From contig NZ_JBBEYB010000002.1 in the NCBI RefSeq assembly GCF_037482285.1, positions 400,337 through 464,336 of the forward strand: a stretch of DNA of 64,000 nt, given 5' to 3'. The notes beneath the pieces were generated by a model. The model worked only from the letters and a program-made list of their open reading frames with translations, was not told the origin of the DNA and ran no database searches. Made by a program: the position numbers and the translations under genes. Below, piece by piece: positions 38,611-48,081 of the stretch (within the stretch, counting starts at the first letter, position 1; every line of letters starts with the position of its first letter). The DNA is from Aquabacterium sp029268225. Its GTDB lineage: Bacteria > Pseudomonadota > Gammaproteobacteria > Burkholderiales > Burkholderiaceae_C.

Positions 38611-39951
38611 TCACTCGACCCGCTCACCGTGCTGGCTGAGATCCAGCCCATCGCGCTCCGCCTGGGCCGAAACGCGCAAACCAACCACGCGGTCGACCAC
38701 CCAGAGGATGGCCGCTGTCACCAAGCCGCTGTAGACCAGCGTGCCGGCGACACCTGCCAATTGGGCCGCCACCGAGCCACTCACGCCGCCGATGGCCGGC
38801 GCTGCCAGTACCCCGGTCAGAACGGCACCGATGATGCCGCCCACGCCGTGCACGCCGAAGACGTCCAGCGAGTCATCGGCGCCCAGCCAACGCTTGAGGC
38901 CCGTGGCCCCCCAGTAGCAGCCCACGCCCGCAAGCACGCCCATGACCACGGCCGACTGTGGCCCGACGAACCCGGACGCGGGTGTGATCGCCACCAGACC
39001 GGCCACGGCCCCGCTGCACAGACCCAGCAAGGTGGGCGTGCCCCGCACCAGCCATTCAGCCAGCATCCAGCTCAAGGCGGCCGCTGCAGCGGCCATCTGT
39101 GTGACCAGCATGGCCATGCCCGCACGCCCATCGGCCGCCCCGGCCGAACCGCCGTTGAAGCCCATCCAGCCCACCCACAGCAGGCAGGCGCCAATCATGG
39201 TGTAGCCCAGGTTGGCAGGCATCAGGGCAGTCTGTCCAAAGCCGATGCGGCGCCCCAGCATCCACGCACACACGAGTCCGGCAATGCCGGCGTTGATGTG
39301 CACCACGGTGCCACCGGCAAAGTCCAATGCCCCCCTCTGTGCCAACCAGCCGCCCGGCTCCCACACCCAGTGGGCCACCGGCGCGTACACCAGCACAGAC
39401 CAAAGGGCCATGAACCACAACAAGGCCGAGAACTTCATGCGCTCCGCAAAGGCACCGGTGATCAAAGCCGGTGTGATGATCGCAAACGTCATCTGGAACA
39501 AGATGAAGACCGCCTCTGGCACCGTAGGCACCAGCGAGTGCACCGACACCTCGCCCGAGCGGATGTCCATCATCAGGTGATCGAGGAAAGCCCCTTTGAG
39601 GCTGCCGATGAACTCATTGCCTGGCATGAAGGCCAAGCTGTAGCCCACCGCCCACCACAAGACGCTGACCAGCGCGCACACAGCCAGGGTCTGCGCCATC
39701 GTGGCCAGGATGTTCTTCTTGCGGACCATGCCCGCGTAAAACAGCGCCAGCCCCGGGATGCTCATCAGCAGCACCAAGGCGGCCGACACCATCAGCCACG
39801 CGGTGTTGCCCGCATCCAGCTGGGCCATGGGAACGACAAAGGGACCAGGAGCCGTGGGCTTCACCGCTTCGGCCAAAGCCCATCCATGCGCCGACAGCAT
39901 GGCGGCGCCCACCATGCCAGTCGCGCCACATCGTTGAAAGAGACGAGTCAT
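38611..39951 (-). CDS. amtB: Ammonium transporter (Amt family)
   Basis: 446 residues, a signal-peptide-like N-terminus (ending AHGWALAEA) and eleven membrane segments. The twin pore histidines are visible in GGTVVHINAGIAG and DVFGVHGVGG; other signatures are AFAERMKFSALLWFM and GPQSAVVMG. AmtB conducts ammonia when the cell is nitrogen limited and is normally gated by the PII protein GlnK. Unusually for proteobacteria, no glnK lies next to it: the upstream neighbour is panC (83 bases) and the downstream one is a small hypothetical gene. The gating PII protein must be encoded elsewhere. Confidence 0.95.
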   Translation of the reverse strand: MTRLFQRCGATGMVGAAMLSAHGWALAEAVKPTAPGPFVVPMAQLDAGNTAWLMVSAALVLLMSIPGLALFYAGMVRKKNILATMAQTLAVCALVSVLWWAVGYSLAFMPGNEFIGSLKGAFLDHLMMDIRSGEVSVHSLVPTVPEAVFILFQMTFAIITPALITGAFAERMKFSALLWFMALWSVLVYAPVAHWVWEPGGWLAQRGALDFAGGTVVHINAGIAGLVCAWMLGRRIGFGQTALMPANLGYTMIGACLLWVGWMGFNGGSAGAADGRAGMAMLVTQMAAAAAALSWMLAEWLVRGTPTLLGLCSGAVAGLVAITPASGFVGPQSAVVMGVLAGVGCYWGATGLKRWLGADDSLDVFGVHGVGGIIGAVLTGVLAAPAIGGVSGSVAAQLAGVAGTLVYSGLVTAAILWVVDRVVGLRVSAQAERDGLDLSQHGERVE

Positions 39952-40033
39952 CGGGTACTACCAAGGTTAGGGAACACCCTGAACCTCAGCAAGAACCAGA
40001 CCCGGTTTGCGCATCATCCCGATGCGATGTGAC

Positions 40034-40909
40034 TCACAGCTCCAAATTGTCGATCAGACGCGTCTTGCCGAGACGTGAGGCAGCCAGACACACCAGCGGC
40101 TCACCCTGTGCCAGTTCGGCGTCTGTGGGCAGCATCAGGTCACGCTGACGGCGCACCATGACGTAGTCAGTCTGCCAGCCACGCTCATTGAGTGCCGCGG
40201 CAGCCTTGGTTTCGATGCGGGCAATGGCCGCCTGATCCAGTTGCTGTCCGGAACGCGCCGCCCCAACTTGCGCCTTGACGGTGCGCAGCGTGTTGATCAG
40301 CTGCACCGCCTCGGCGCGCTCGGCTTCGCTCAGGTAGCCGTTGCGCGAAGACAGGGCCAAGCCATCCGGCGCACGCAGGGTTTCGCCGCCGTGGATGGCA
40401 ATGGGCAGGGCCATCTGCGCCACCATGTTGCGCAAGACCATGAGCTGCTGGTAGTCCTTCTTGCCGAACACCGCGATGCGAGGCTGCACGATGTTGAACA
40501 GCTTGTGCACCACCGTGCAGACGCCGGTGAAGAAACCGGGGCGGAAGGCGCCTTCGAGAATGTCGGACAGCTCGGCAGGCGGCACCACCTTGTAGCCTTG
40601 CGGCTGTGGGTAGAGCTCAGCTTCGGATGGGGCGAACAGGATGTCGCAGCCAGCTTCGGCCAGCAACTGGGCATCGCGCTCGAGCGTGCGCGGATAGGTG
40701 TCGAAGTCTTCGTTGGGGCCGAACTGCAGGCGGTTGACGAAGATGCTGGCGACCACAGGGCTGCCCGAATCGCCCACCAGCTCGCGGGCTTGGCGGATCA
40801 GGGCCAGGTGGCCGTCATGCAGGTTGCCCATGGTGGGCACGAAAGCGGGGGCAGCGGGCGCCTGGGCCAGTTCGGCACGCAACTCGGCCAGGGTGTGGAT
40901 CGTCTTCAT
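40034..40909 (-). CDS. panC: Pantothenate synthetase
   Basis: Joins pantoate and beta-alanine with ATP, via pantoyl-adenylate, in the pantothenate/CoA pathway. 291 residues. Motifs: VPTMGNLHDGHLALI (HxGH-type ATP site), VFGKKDYQQLMVLRNMV and LALSSRNGYLS. Directly downstream of panB with a 41-base gap, forming the usual panBC pair on the minus strand. coaD, encoded at 11 kb, acts later in the same route. The insertion near residue 220-235 (GAARSGQQLDQA) is a little longer than average. Confidence 0.97.
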   Translation of the reverse strand: MKTIHTLAELRAELAQAPAAPAFVPTMGNLHDGHLALIRQARELVGDSGSPVVASIFVNRLQFGPNEDFDTYPRTLERDAQLLAEAGCDILFAPSEAELYPQPQGYKVVPPAELSDILEGAFRPGFFTGVCTVVHKLFNIVQPRIAVFGKKDYQQLMVLRNMVAQMALPIAIHGGETLRAPDGLALSSRNGYLSEAERAEAVQLINTLRTVKAQVGAARSGQQLDQAAIARIETKAAAALNERGWQTDYVMVRRQRDLMLPTDAELAQGEPLVCLAASRLGKTRLIDNLEL

Positions 40910-40950
40910 GGGAATCGCCAGTCTCAGTCAGCTAAGTGGACGCAGTGGGC

Positions 40951-41775
40951 TCAGTAAGCGTGCAGGGTTTCGTCGGGGAAGCTGCCGTCCTTGACGGCGG
41001 CCACATAGCGGCGGACGGCGTCTTCGACCGAGCCGCCCTCGGCGGCAAAGTTGCGCACGAAACGCGGCAGCTTGCCGCGCGTGATGTTGAGCATGTCGTG
41101 CAGCACCAGCACCTGGCCAGCCGTTCCACCGCCTGCACCAATGCCGATGACCATCATGCCGGGGTTCTCGTCTTGCACCTGGCGGGCCACGGCCGAGGGC
41201 ATCAACTCCAGCACCGTCATGGCGGCACCGGCCTGGGCCAGTTCGGCAGCGTGCTTGCGCAAGGTGGTGGCGCCCGCTTCGTCACGGCCCTGAATGCGAT
41301 AGCCGCCCAGCGCGTGCACGCTCTGCGGCGTCAGGCCCAGGTGGCCGCACACCGGAATGCCGCGCTCGGTCAGGAAGTGCACAACCTCGGTGGTCCAGCC
41401 ACCGCCTTCGAGCTTGATCATGTGAGCGCCGGCCTGCATCAGGGCCACGCACGAACGCAGCGCCTGCTCGCGGCTTTCCTGGTAGCTGCCAAAGGGCAGA
41501 TCGCTGACGATCCAGGCGGTCTGGTTGCCACGTGCCACACAGCGCGTGTGATAAACCATCTCGTCGAGCGACACCGGCACCGTGCTGCCGTGTCCCTGCA
41601 CGATCATGCCCAGCGAGTCGCCCACCAGGATGCAGTCCACACCGGCTTCGTCGACCAAGCGCGCGAAGGTCGCGTCGTAGGCTGTGAGCATGGTGATCTT
41701 CTCGCCCTGGGCATGCATCTCACGCAGGCGATGCAGGTTCATGGGCTTGCGGGAAACGGGGGCAACAGCGGTCAT
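40951..41775 (-). CDS. panB: 3-methyl-2-oxobutanoate hydroxymethyltransferase
   Basis: Makes ketopantoate from 2-oxoisovalerate and methylene-tetrahydrofolate. 274 residues, TIM-barrel family. Seen: ITMLTAYDATFARLVDEAG, ILVGDSLGMIVQGHGST, metal and substrate region KLEGGGWT, GHLGLTPQSVHALGGYRIQG, and GIGAGGGTAGQVLVLHDML near the end. Heads the panB-panC pair; panD is not in the window. The ATG at 41775 lies 50 bases from the scpA stop, so a longer scpA-panBC transcript is possible. Confidence 0.97.
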   Translation of the reverse strand: MTAVAPVSRKPMNLHRLREMHAQGEKITMLTAYDATFARLVDEAGVDCILVGDSLGMIVQGHGSTVPVSLDEMVYHTRCVARGNQTAWIVSDLPFGSYQESREQALRSCVALMQAGAHMIKLEGGGWTTEVVHFLTERGIPVCGHLGLTPQSVHALGGYRIQGRDEAGATTLRKHAAELAQAGAAMTVLELMPSAVARQVQDENPGMMVIGIGAGGGTAGQVLVLHDMLNITRGKLPRFVRNFAAEGGSVEDAVRRYVAAVKDGSFPDETLHAY

Positions 41776-41825
41776 CTTGAAAGGGGACCTGGCCGACAGG
41801 CCCCATGCAAAAGGGTGACGGGATT

Positions 41826-42689
41826 CTAGGACGGCTCGTAGGCAAGCCGCACGTAGATGGGGGCAAAGGCCTCGGCCTGCGTGATCTCGATGAGGCGTTC
41901 CTTGCCCAACTCCAGCATGGCGATGAAGGTCACCACCATGACCGGGGCGCCGCGAGTCACGTCGAACAAATGCTCGAACTCGACAAAGCGCTTGCCCTGC
42001 AAGGTGCGCAAGACGATGCTCATGTGCTCGCGCACCGAGAGCTCTTCACGCGAGATCGTGTGGTGCGTGTGCAGTTTGGCACGCTGAAGGATGTCAAGCC
42101 AGGCCAGCCGCAAATCGTCCAGCGTGACCTCAGGGTGACGCACATTCGGCGATGGCTCGCTGTGCACCTCGACCCGCATGAAGTCGCGGCCCAGCACGGG
42201 CAGCTGGTCCAGGCCGGCGGCGGCCAGCTTCATGCGTTCGTATTCGATGAGGCGGCGCACCAGCTCGGCGCGCGGGTCTTCGGCCTCATCCGCGCCCTCT
42301 ACCTTCTTGGGCGGCAGCAGCATGCGCGACTTGATCTCGATGAGCATCGCTGCCATCAAGAGGTACTCGGAGGCGAGTTCGAGGTTGCGCTTGCGGATCT
42401 GATCGACGTAGGCCAGGTACTGGCGCGTGACGTCGGCCAGCGGGATGTCGAGGATGTTGAAGTTCTGCTTGCGGATCAGGTAGAGCAGCAGATCCAGCGG
42501 GCCTTCGAAGGTCTCGAGAAAGACTTCGAGGGCATCGGGTGGGATGTACAGGTCGGACGGCATGGCGAACAGCGGTTCGCCGTACAGCCGCGCCAAGGCG
42601 ACCTGATCCACCACCAGGGGCAGGCCCTGGTCATCCAGGCCCGGCGCCGAGATCCCGCCCTCCGGGGCGGTCAGGGCTTCGTGCGTCAC
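41826..42689 (-). CDS. scpA: Segregation and condensation protein A
   Basis: Kleisin subunit of the SMC-ScpAB condensin. 287 residues with a GTG start. The N-terminal kleisin signature FLETFEGPLDLLLYLIRKQN and DIPLADVTRQYLAYV bind the SMC neck; the C-terminal winged-helix part includes FIAMLELGKERLIEITQ. The first 40 residues are an extra, low-complexity N-terminal stretch common in betaproteobacterial ScpA. scpB is not adjacent here. Confidence 0.95.
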   Translation of the reverse strand: MTHEALTAPEGGISAPGLDDQGLPLVVDQVALARLYGEPLFAMPSDLYIPPDALEVFLETFEGPLDLLLYLIRKQNFNILDIPLADVTRQYLAYVDQIRKRNLELASEYLLMAAMLIEIKSRMLLPPKKVEGADEAEDPRAELVRRLIEYERMKLAAAGLDQLPVLGRDFMRVEVHSEPSPNVRHPEVTLDDLRLAWLDILQRAKLHTHHTISREELSVREHMSIVLRTLQGKRFVEFEHLFDVTRGAPVMVVTFIAMLELGKERLIEITQAEAFAPIYVRLAYEPS

Positions 42690-42723
42690 CGCTCAGCCTG
42701 GGGTCAGCCTGCCGTCAGGGCGC

Positions 42724-42927
42724 TCAGCCCTTGGTCTGGTAGACGTAGGGCTTCTGGGCCACGCGGGCTTCGCGCTGCGCCTTCTGGGTGTCCAGGTCCA
42801 CCGGGGGACGGTCCCACAGCAGGAAGCGGCCCTGACGCTGACGCTCTTCAAGCTGCGGGTCACGCTGCTTGAGGCTGTCGATGAACTGGGTCGCGTCGGA
42901 CTTGTAGGGCTTCCAGAAAAGAGGCAT
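42724..42927 (-). CDS. DUF3460 family protein
   Basis: 67 residues: MPLFWKPYKSDATQFIDSL, then a Gln/Arg-rich helix and LLWDRPPVDLDTQ, ending KPYVYQTKG. This is the DUF3460 signature, found almost only in betaproteobacteria beside panBC/scpA. Cytoplasmic, basic, function unknown. It starts on the ATG at 42927 and ends 34 bases before scpA, so it probably leads the DUF3460-scpA-panB-panC run. Confidence 0.88.
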   Translation of the reverse strand: MPLFWKPYKSDATQFIDSLKQRDPQLEERQRQGRFLLWDRPPVDLDTQKAQREARVAQKPYVYQTKG

Positions 42928-43045
42928 GGTGTGGTCCTGCAAAAGGTGTTTAGCCCGCCATTTTATCGGTCTTGCGGGAGATCCCTCAAGAATCTCTGCC
43001 AACCGGACAGCCGCAGGGCTGGCGAAGCGCAGGACAATGTCCACC

Positions 43046-44611
43046 ATGCAGGAAATCGAACTGAAATTCCAGATCCCGGCGCAGGCGCTGGGTGCCGTGC
43101 AGGCCGAGCTCACCGCCCTTGATGGCGGCCAGCACCAGCCCTTGCGCTTGCGCGCCGCCTACTTCGACACCCCCGACCGCGCCTTGGCTCACGCTCGCAT
43201 GGCCCTGCGGGTGCGACAGGAGGGCCGCCAGTGGGTGCAGACGCTCAAGGCGGGCGGTAGCAACACGATGATGCGGTTGGAAGACAACCAGCCCGCGAAG
43301 GCCCCCAAGGCGAAGCAGCCGGTGGTGGCCGACCTGTCCCGTCACCTGGGCACGCCTGCCGAAGCCGCCTTGCGCGCCGTGCTGGCCTGGGACCCAGTGC
43401 AAGACCCCAGCGGCGCAGCCTCGGGCCTGATCGAGTTGTACCGCACCGACATCACCCGCCATCGCGCCCGGGTGACCGTGGGCGTGGGCACACCCCATGA
43501 GGGCATGGTGGAGTTGGCGCTCGACCTGGGTCACATTCACGCAGGTGACCTGGACGTGCCGGTGCGCGAGCTGGAGATCGAATCCATTTCCGGCCACCCG
43601 ATGGCTGTGATCGAAGCCAGCCGCGACTGGGTGAAGCGCCACGGCGTGTGGCTGGACACCCAGACCAAGGCCCACCGTGGCGACCGCCTGGCGCGTCTGG
43701 CCGCCCTCGCCTCCCAGCCCATCACCGACGCCAGCGAGGTGAGCAGCGAGCACGCCGTGCTGGCCCGCCCTGCCCGGCTCCAGCCCGACAGCAGCCTGGA
43801 CGACGCCTGGCGCGCGGCCCTGGAGAGCTGCCTGGAACAGATCAGCGGCAACATGAGCGAGCTGGGCACCGCGCCCACCCAGATCCAGCAAACCGGCTAC
43901 CAGTGGCGGCTGGGCTTGCGACGCCTGAGGGCCCTGGGACGGCTGCTCAAACCCACCCGCTTGCCCTTCCCGCATGCGGCACTGGCCCAAGCCGACAAGC
44001 TGTATGCCCAACTGGGCCTGTGGCGCGACGCACAGGCACTGGCCAGATTGCCCGCCAAGATCGTGCACAAGGGCGGCCCAGATCTGCCCTTGCCCTACCC
44101 GGACATGGCCGCCACCCACGATGAGGCCGTGATCGCCCTGGCGCGCTCGGCCCCGGCCACCACGTTGTGCCTGGACCTGCTGGCCGCCCTGCTGCACCCG
44201 CCTGGCGACAACGCCGAGGCTCAACAGCCGTATCGGCCCTGGTTGGTGCAACGCCTGGGGGCTTGGCGGACACGTTGCCGTCAGGCTGCGCGACACGCTG
44301 GCAAGCTGTCAGACATCGAGCTACACACACTGCGCAAGCGCGCGAAGCGCCTGCGGCTGATGGCTGACTTGTTCGCACCGGCCTGGAAGCCCAAGCGACA
44401 GCAGGCACATGGCCAGGCCTTGAAGGCCGCGCTCGATGCCATGGGCCGCCTGCAGGACGAGGCCGTGGCCGAAAGCTGGTACGCCCAGGCGGCGAAAGAC
44501 GATGCCCGCGCGCGCTGGGCGCAGGACTGGCTGCACGGCCGACGTCGCAAGCTGCGCAGACAGGCCAACCGCGCCTTGCTGGCTTGGCGAGACGTCAAAG
44601 CCCCTTGGTGA
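43046..44611 (+). CDS. CYTH-CHAD domain protein, probable inorganic triphosphatase
   Basis: 521 residues from ATG 43046; AGGAC lies 10 bases upstream, which favours this start over the ATG at 43037. N-terminal CYTH tunnel domain with the ExExK motif at residues 3-7 (EIELK), followed by LRAAYFDTPD and RVRQEGRQWVQTLK. The C-terminal half is a CHAD helical domain rich in His/Arg/Lys (YQWRLGLRRLRALG, LRKRAKRLRLMADLF), which binds polyphosphate. By analogy with ygiF-type enzymes it should hydrolyse triphosphate; coupling to polyphosphate granules is inference. Divergent from DUF3460 and convergent with metG. Confidence 0.88.
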   Translation: MQEIELKFQIPAQALGAVQAELTALDGGQHQPLRLRAAYFDTPDRALAHARMALRVRQEGRQWVQTLKAGGSNTMMRLEDNQPAKAPKAKQPVVADLSRHLGTPAEAALRAVLAWDPVQDPSGAASGLIELYRTDITRHRARVTVGVGTPHEGMVELALDLGHIHAGDLDVPVRELEIESISGHPMAVIEASRDWVKRHGVWLDTQTKAHRGDRLARLAALASQPITDASEVSSEHAVLARPARLQPDSSLDDAWRAALESCLEQISGNMSELGTAPTQIQQTGYQWRLGLRRLRALGRLLKPTRLPFPHAALAQADKLYAQLGLWRDAQALARLPAKIVHKGGPDLPLPYPDMAATHDEAVIALARSAPATTLCLDLLAALLHPPGDNAEAQQPYRPWLVQRLGAWRTRCRQAARHAGKLSDIELHTLRKRAKRLRLMADLFAPAWKPKRQQAHGQALKAALDAMGRLQDEAVAESWYAQAAKDDARARWAQDWLHGRRRKLRRQANRALLAWRDVKAPW

Positions 44612-44718
44612 CCGGCACACCGACCGCCGAGACACCGGGCGGCGCTTGTTCCCGATGACCACGCTCAGGTGCCACCCGTGATGGGTGACACGCTGAGGCG
44701 GCCGAGGTCGCCAAGACC

Positions 44719-46800
44719 TCAGCGGATGCGCATGCCAGGCTCGGCACCAGGGAAAGGTTCGAGTACGTAGACGCCCGGGTTGGCCTTCTCGTCGGCGTGC
44801 GAGGCGGCCAGCACCATGCCTTCGCTGACGCCGAACTTCATCTTGCGCGGGGCAAGGTTGGCCACCAGCACGGTGAGCTTGCCGATCAGCTGCTCAGGCT
44901 GGTAAGCCTCCTTGATGCCGCTGAAGACATTGCGTGTGCGGCCTTCGCCCGCGTCCAACGTCAGGCGCAGCAGCTTGGTGCTGCCTTCCACGTGCTCGGC
45001 GTTGACGATCTTGGCAATGCGCAGGTCCACCTTGACGAAGTCGTCGATGGTGATCGTCCGAGCGATGTCTTCGCCACCGGGTTGCACAGCCTCGACCACC
45101 GGCGCCTCTTCGGGCTTGGGCTCGAACAGCGCGTCGAGCATCTTCGGGTCCACACGCTGCATCAGGTGCTGATAGGCGCCAATGGTGTGTGCGCCCAGTA
45201 GGCGTTCGGCATCGGCCATCACCAGCGGCTGCACCTGCAGGAAGGCTTCCACATTGGCGACCAAGGCCGGCAGCACCGGCTTGAGGTAGATGCTCAACAG
45301 ACGGAAGGCTTCGATGCAGACGGTGCAGACCTCTTGCAGGCGAGCGTCCTGCCCCTCTTGCTTGGCCAGCTCCCAGGGCTTGTTGGCGTCCACGTATTCG
45401 TTGACACGGTCGGCCAGCAGCATGATCTCGCGCAGCACCTTGCCCAGTTCACGCTGCTCGTAGTGATCGGCGATGGCACCACGTTGGGCTTGCAGGGTGC
45501 TCAGCAGGGTCTGACCATCGGCGCCCAAAGCGGCGGTCAACTGGCCACCAAAGCGCTTGCTCAGGAAGCCGGCAGCGCGGCTGGCAATGTTGATGAACTT
45601 GCCCACCAGATCGCTGTTGACGCGCGCCGTGAAGTCGTCGCGGTTGAAGTCCACGTCTTCCACATTGGCGTTGAGCTTGGCCGCGATGTAATAGCGCAGC
45701 CATTCGGGGTTCATGCCCAGGCTCAGGTACTTGAGCGGGTCCAGGCCCGTGCCACGGCTCTTGGACATCTTCTCGCCGTTGTTCACGGTCATGAAGCCGT
45801 GCACGTTCACCTGGTTGGGCAGCTTGCGGCCGCTGAACTGCAGCATCGCAGGCCAGAACAGGGTGTGGAAGTAGGTGATGTCCTTGCCGATGAAGTGCAC
45901 CTGCTCGACGGCCGGGTCGGCCATGAACTCATCAAACGAGCGGGCTTCGCCGTACTTGGCCTTCGGGCCGCCAGCGGCAAAGTAGCTCTTGAGCGAGGCC
46001 AGGTAGCCAATGGGCGCGTCCAGCCACACATAGAAGTACTTGCCCGGCGCGCCAGGGATCTCGATGCCGAAGTAAGGCGCATCGCGGCTGATGTCCCAGT
46101 CGCCAAGGCCGCCTTCGCCGTTCTCGTCCTTGGTGAACCACTCCTTGATCTTCTTGGCCACGCCGGGTTGCAGCTTGCCGTCTTGGGTCCATTCCTGCAG
46201 GAAGTTCAGGCAGCGCGGGTCGGACAGCTTGAAGAAGTAGTGGTCCGAGGTCTTGAGCACCGGGGTGGCGCCGGACAGGGCCGAATACGGGTTCTTCAGC
46301 TCGGTGGGCGCGTACACGGCACCGCACACCTCGCACGAGTCGCCGTACTGGTCCTTGGCACCGCATTTGGGGCACTCGCCCTTGATGAAGCGGTCGGCCA
46401 GGAACATGCCCTTTTCCGGGTCGAACATCTGCTCGATCGGGCGCACGTCGATCAGGCCTTGCTCTTTCAGGGCCAAGTAGATGCTCTGCGCCAGCTCGTG
46501 GTTCTCGGGGCTGTCGGTGCTCGACCAGTGGTCGAAGCTGATGTGAAAGCCGTCCAGATAGGGCTTGCGGCCTGCGGCGATGTCGGCCACGAACTGCTGC
46601 GGCGTCTTGCCGACCTTCTGGGCCGCGATCATGATGGGTGCGCCGTGCGCGTCGTCGGCGCCCACGAAGTGCACCTGGTGGCCCTGCATGCGCTGGAAGC
46701 GCACCCAGATGTCGGCCTGGATGTACTCCATGATGTGGCCAATGTGGAAGTGGCCGTTGGCATAGGGCAGCGCGGTGGTGACGAAGAGCTGGCGTGGCAT
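44719..46800 (-). CDS. metG: Methionyl-tRNA synthetase
   Basis: Charges tRNA-Met. 693 residues from ATG 46800 (MPRQLFVTTALPYANG). HIGH motif in GHFHIGH, KMSKS in NNGEKMSKSRGTG, and a zinc knuckle C-X2-C-X9-C-X2-C (CPKCGAKDQYGDSCEVCG). The C-terminal third adds the EMAP/tRNA-binding OB-fold domain (FVKVDLRIAKIVNAEHVEG), so this is the long dimeric form. An in-frame upstream start at 46833 lacks support. Divergent from mrp with about 115 bases between. Confidence 0.98.
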   Translation of the reverse strand: MPRQLFVTTALPYANGHFHIGHIMEYIQADIWVRFQRMQGHQVHFVGADDAHGAPIMIAAQKVGKTPQQFVADIAAGRKPYLDGFHISFDHWSSTDSPENHELAQSIYLALKEQGLIDVRPIEQMFDPEKGMFLADRFIKGECPKCGAKDQYGDSCEVCGAVYAPTELKNPYSALSGATPVLKTSDHYFFKLSDPRCLNFLQEWTQDGKLQPGVAKKIKEWFTKDENGEGGLGDWDISRDAPYFGIEIPGAPGKYFYVWLDAPIGYLASLKSYFAAGGPKAKYGEARSFDEFMADPAVEQVHFIGKDITYFHTLFWPAMLQFSGRKLPNQVNVHGFMTVNNGEKMSKSRGTGLDPLKYLSLGMNPEWLRYYIAAKLNANVEDVDFNRDDFTARVNSDLVGKFINIASRAAGFLSKRFGGQLTAALGADGQTLLSTLQAQRGAIADHYEQRELGKVLREIMLLADRVNEYVDANKPWELAKQEGQDARLQEVCTVCIEAFRLLSIYLKPVLPALVANVEAFLQVQPLVMADAERLLGAHTIGAYQHLMQRVDPKMLDALFEPKPEEAPVVEAVQPGGEDIARTITIDDFVKVDLRIAKIVNAEHVEGSTKLLRLTLDAGEGRTRNVFSGIKEAYQPEQLIGKLTVLVANLAPRKMKFGVSEGMVLAASHADEKANPGVYVLEPFPGAEPGMRIR

Positions 46801-46916
46801 GGTGGGAATCAGGTGAACGAGGGGCCCGGTCAAGACAAGACCGAAGTCCCTGTTGGCAGTCGGGGGGTAACCGGTAATTTTAGGGCGCGCTAGACTGCCC
46901 GTCTCAAAAGAATGAC

Positions 46917-48041
46917 ATGCCCTTTGGAATGAGCACCCCCACGCCTCTTGAAGCCGCAGCCCTCGACGCCCTGCGCACCGTCATCGACCCCTTGACTGGC
47001 CAGGACTGGGTGAGCACCCGCCACCTCAAGTCCCTCACGGTGCAGGGTGGCCAGGCCCGCATCGAGATCGCGCTGGGATACCCGGCCCGCTCGCAGTGGT
47101 CCGCCTACACCGCCCTGATCGAAGCTGCGCTCAAGAAGGTGGACGGCATCACCGGCGTGGACGTGGTCTGGTCCACCCGGATCCTCGCGCACGCGGCCTC
47201 GCGCGGCCAGGCCCTGCTGCCCGGCGTCAAGAACGTGATCGCCGTGGCCTCGGGCAAGGGCGGCGTGGGCAAGAGCACCACCGCTGTCAACCTGGCGCTG
47301 GCCCTGGCGGCCGAAGGCGCCCGCGTGGGCATGCTCGACGCCGACATCTATGGCCCCAGCCAGCCGCTGATGCTGGGCATCCAGGGCAAGCCGCCCAGCC
47401 CCGATGGCAAGACCATCACGCCGCCGGTGAACCACGGCCTGCAGATGATGTCGATGGGCCTGCTGGTGGAAAACCAGGCGGCCACGATCTGGCGCGGCCC
47501 GATGGCCAGCCAGGCTTTCGACCAACTGCTGCGCCTGACCAACTGGGGCGAGCCCGGGCAACCGCTGGACTACCTCGTGGTCGACATGCCGCCGGGCACC
47601 GGTGACATCCACCTGAGCATCAGCCAGCGCGCCCCGCTGACTGCTGCCGTCATCGTTACCACCCCGCAGGACATCGCCCTGCTGGACGCCCGCAAGGGCC
47701 TGCAGATGTTCGAGAAGGTGTCGGTGCCGGTGCTGGGCGTGGTCGAGAACATGGCGGTGTTCTGCTGCCCGAATTGCGGTCACGAAGAACACATCTTCGG
47801 CCAGGACGGCGGCGTGCGCATGGCCGAGGAGTTCCATGTGCCGCTGCTGGGCTCCATGCCGTTGGATTTGAAGATCCGCCTGCAGGCCGACAGCGGCCAA
47901 CCCACGCTGGTGGCAGAGCCCGACAGCAAGGTGGCCGGTCTTTACAAGGACATGGCGCGCAAACTGGCCGCCGGCCTGTCGAAGCTGCCCAAGGACTACA
48001 GCAGCAAGATGCCCGCCGTGAGCGTGCAGACCCAGGGCTGA
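46917..48041 (+). CDS. apbC: Iron-sulfur cluster carrier ATPase (Mrp/ApbC)
   Basis: P-loop ATPase of the MinD/ParA superfamily that binds and transfers Fe-S clusters. 374 residues (370 if the ATG at 46929 is used). An N-terminal MIP18/DUF59-like domain (ALDALRTVIDPLTGQDWV) is followed by the deviant Walker A ASGKGGVGKSTTAVNLA, the MLDADIYGPSQP switch, DMPPGTGDIHLS and the cluster-binding CPNC in the C-terminal part. Opposite metG, a neighbour pairing seen across proteobacteria. Confidence 0.95.
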   Translation: MPFGMSTPTPLEAAALDALRTVIDPLTGQDWVSTRHLKSLTVQGGQARIEIALGYPARSQWSAYTALIEAALKKVDGITGVDVVWSTRILAHAASRGQALLPGVKNVIAVASGKGGVGKSTTAVNLALALAAEGARVGMLDADIYGPSQPLMLGIQGKPPSPDGKTITPPVNHGLQMMSMGLLVENQAATIWRGPMASQAFDQLLRLTNWGEPGQPLDYLVVDMPPGTGDIHLSISQRAPLTAAVIVTTPQDIALLDARKGLQMFEKVSVPVLGVVENMAVFCCPNCGHEEHIFGQDGGVRMAEEFHVPLLGSMPLDLKIRLQADSGQPTLVAEPDSKVAGLYKDMARKLAAGLSKLPKDYSSKMPAVSVQTQG

Positions 48042-48081
48042 ACTGACGAGGGGGGCCTACACAGCCCCGCCTAGCAGGCGT

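Noticed and set aside
46834..46916. Possible riboswitch or T-box in the metG/mrp divergent gap
   Set aside because: Too short and no specifier loop, antiterminator or SAM-type core seen.
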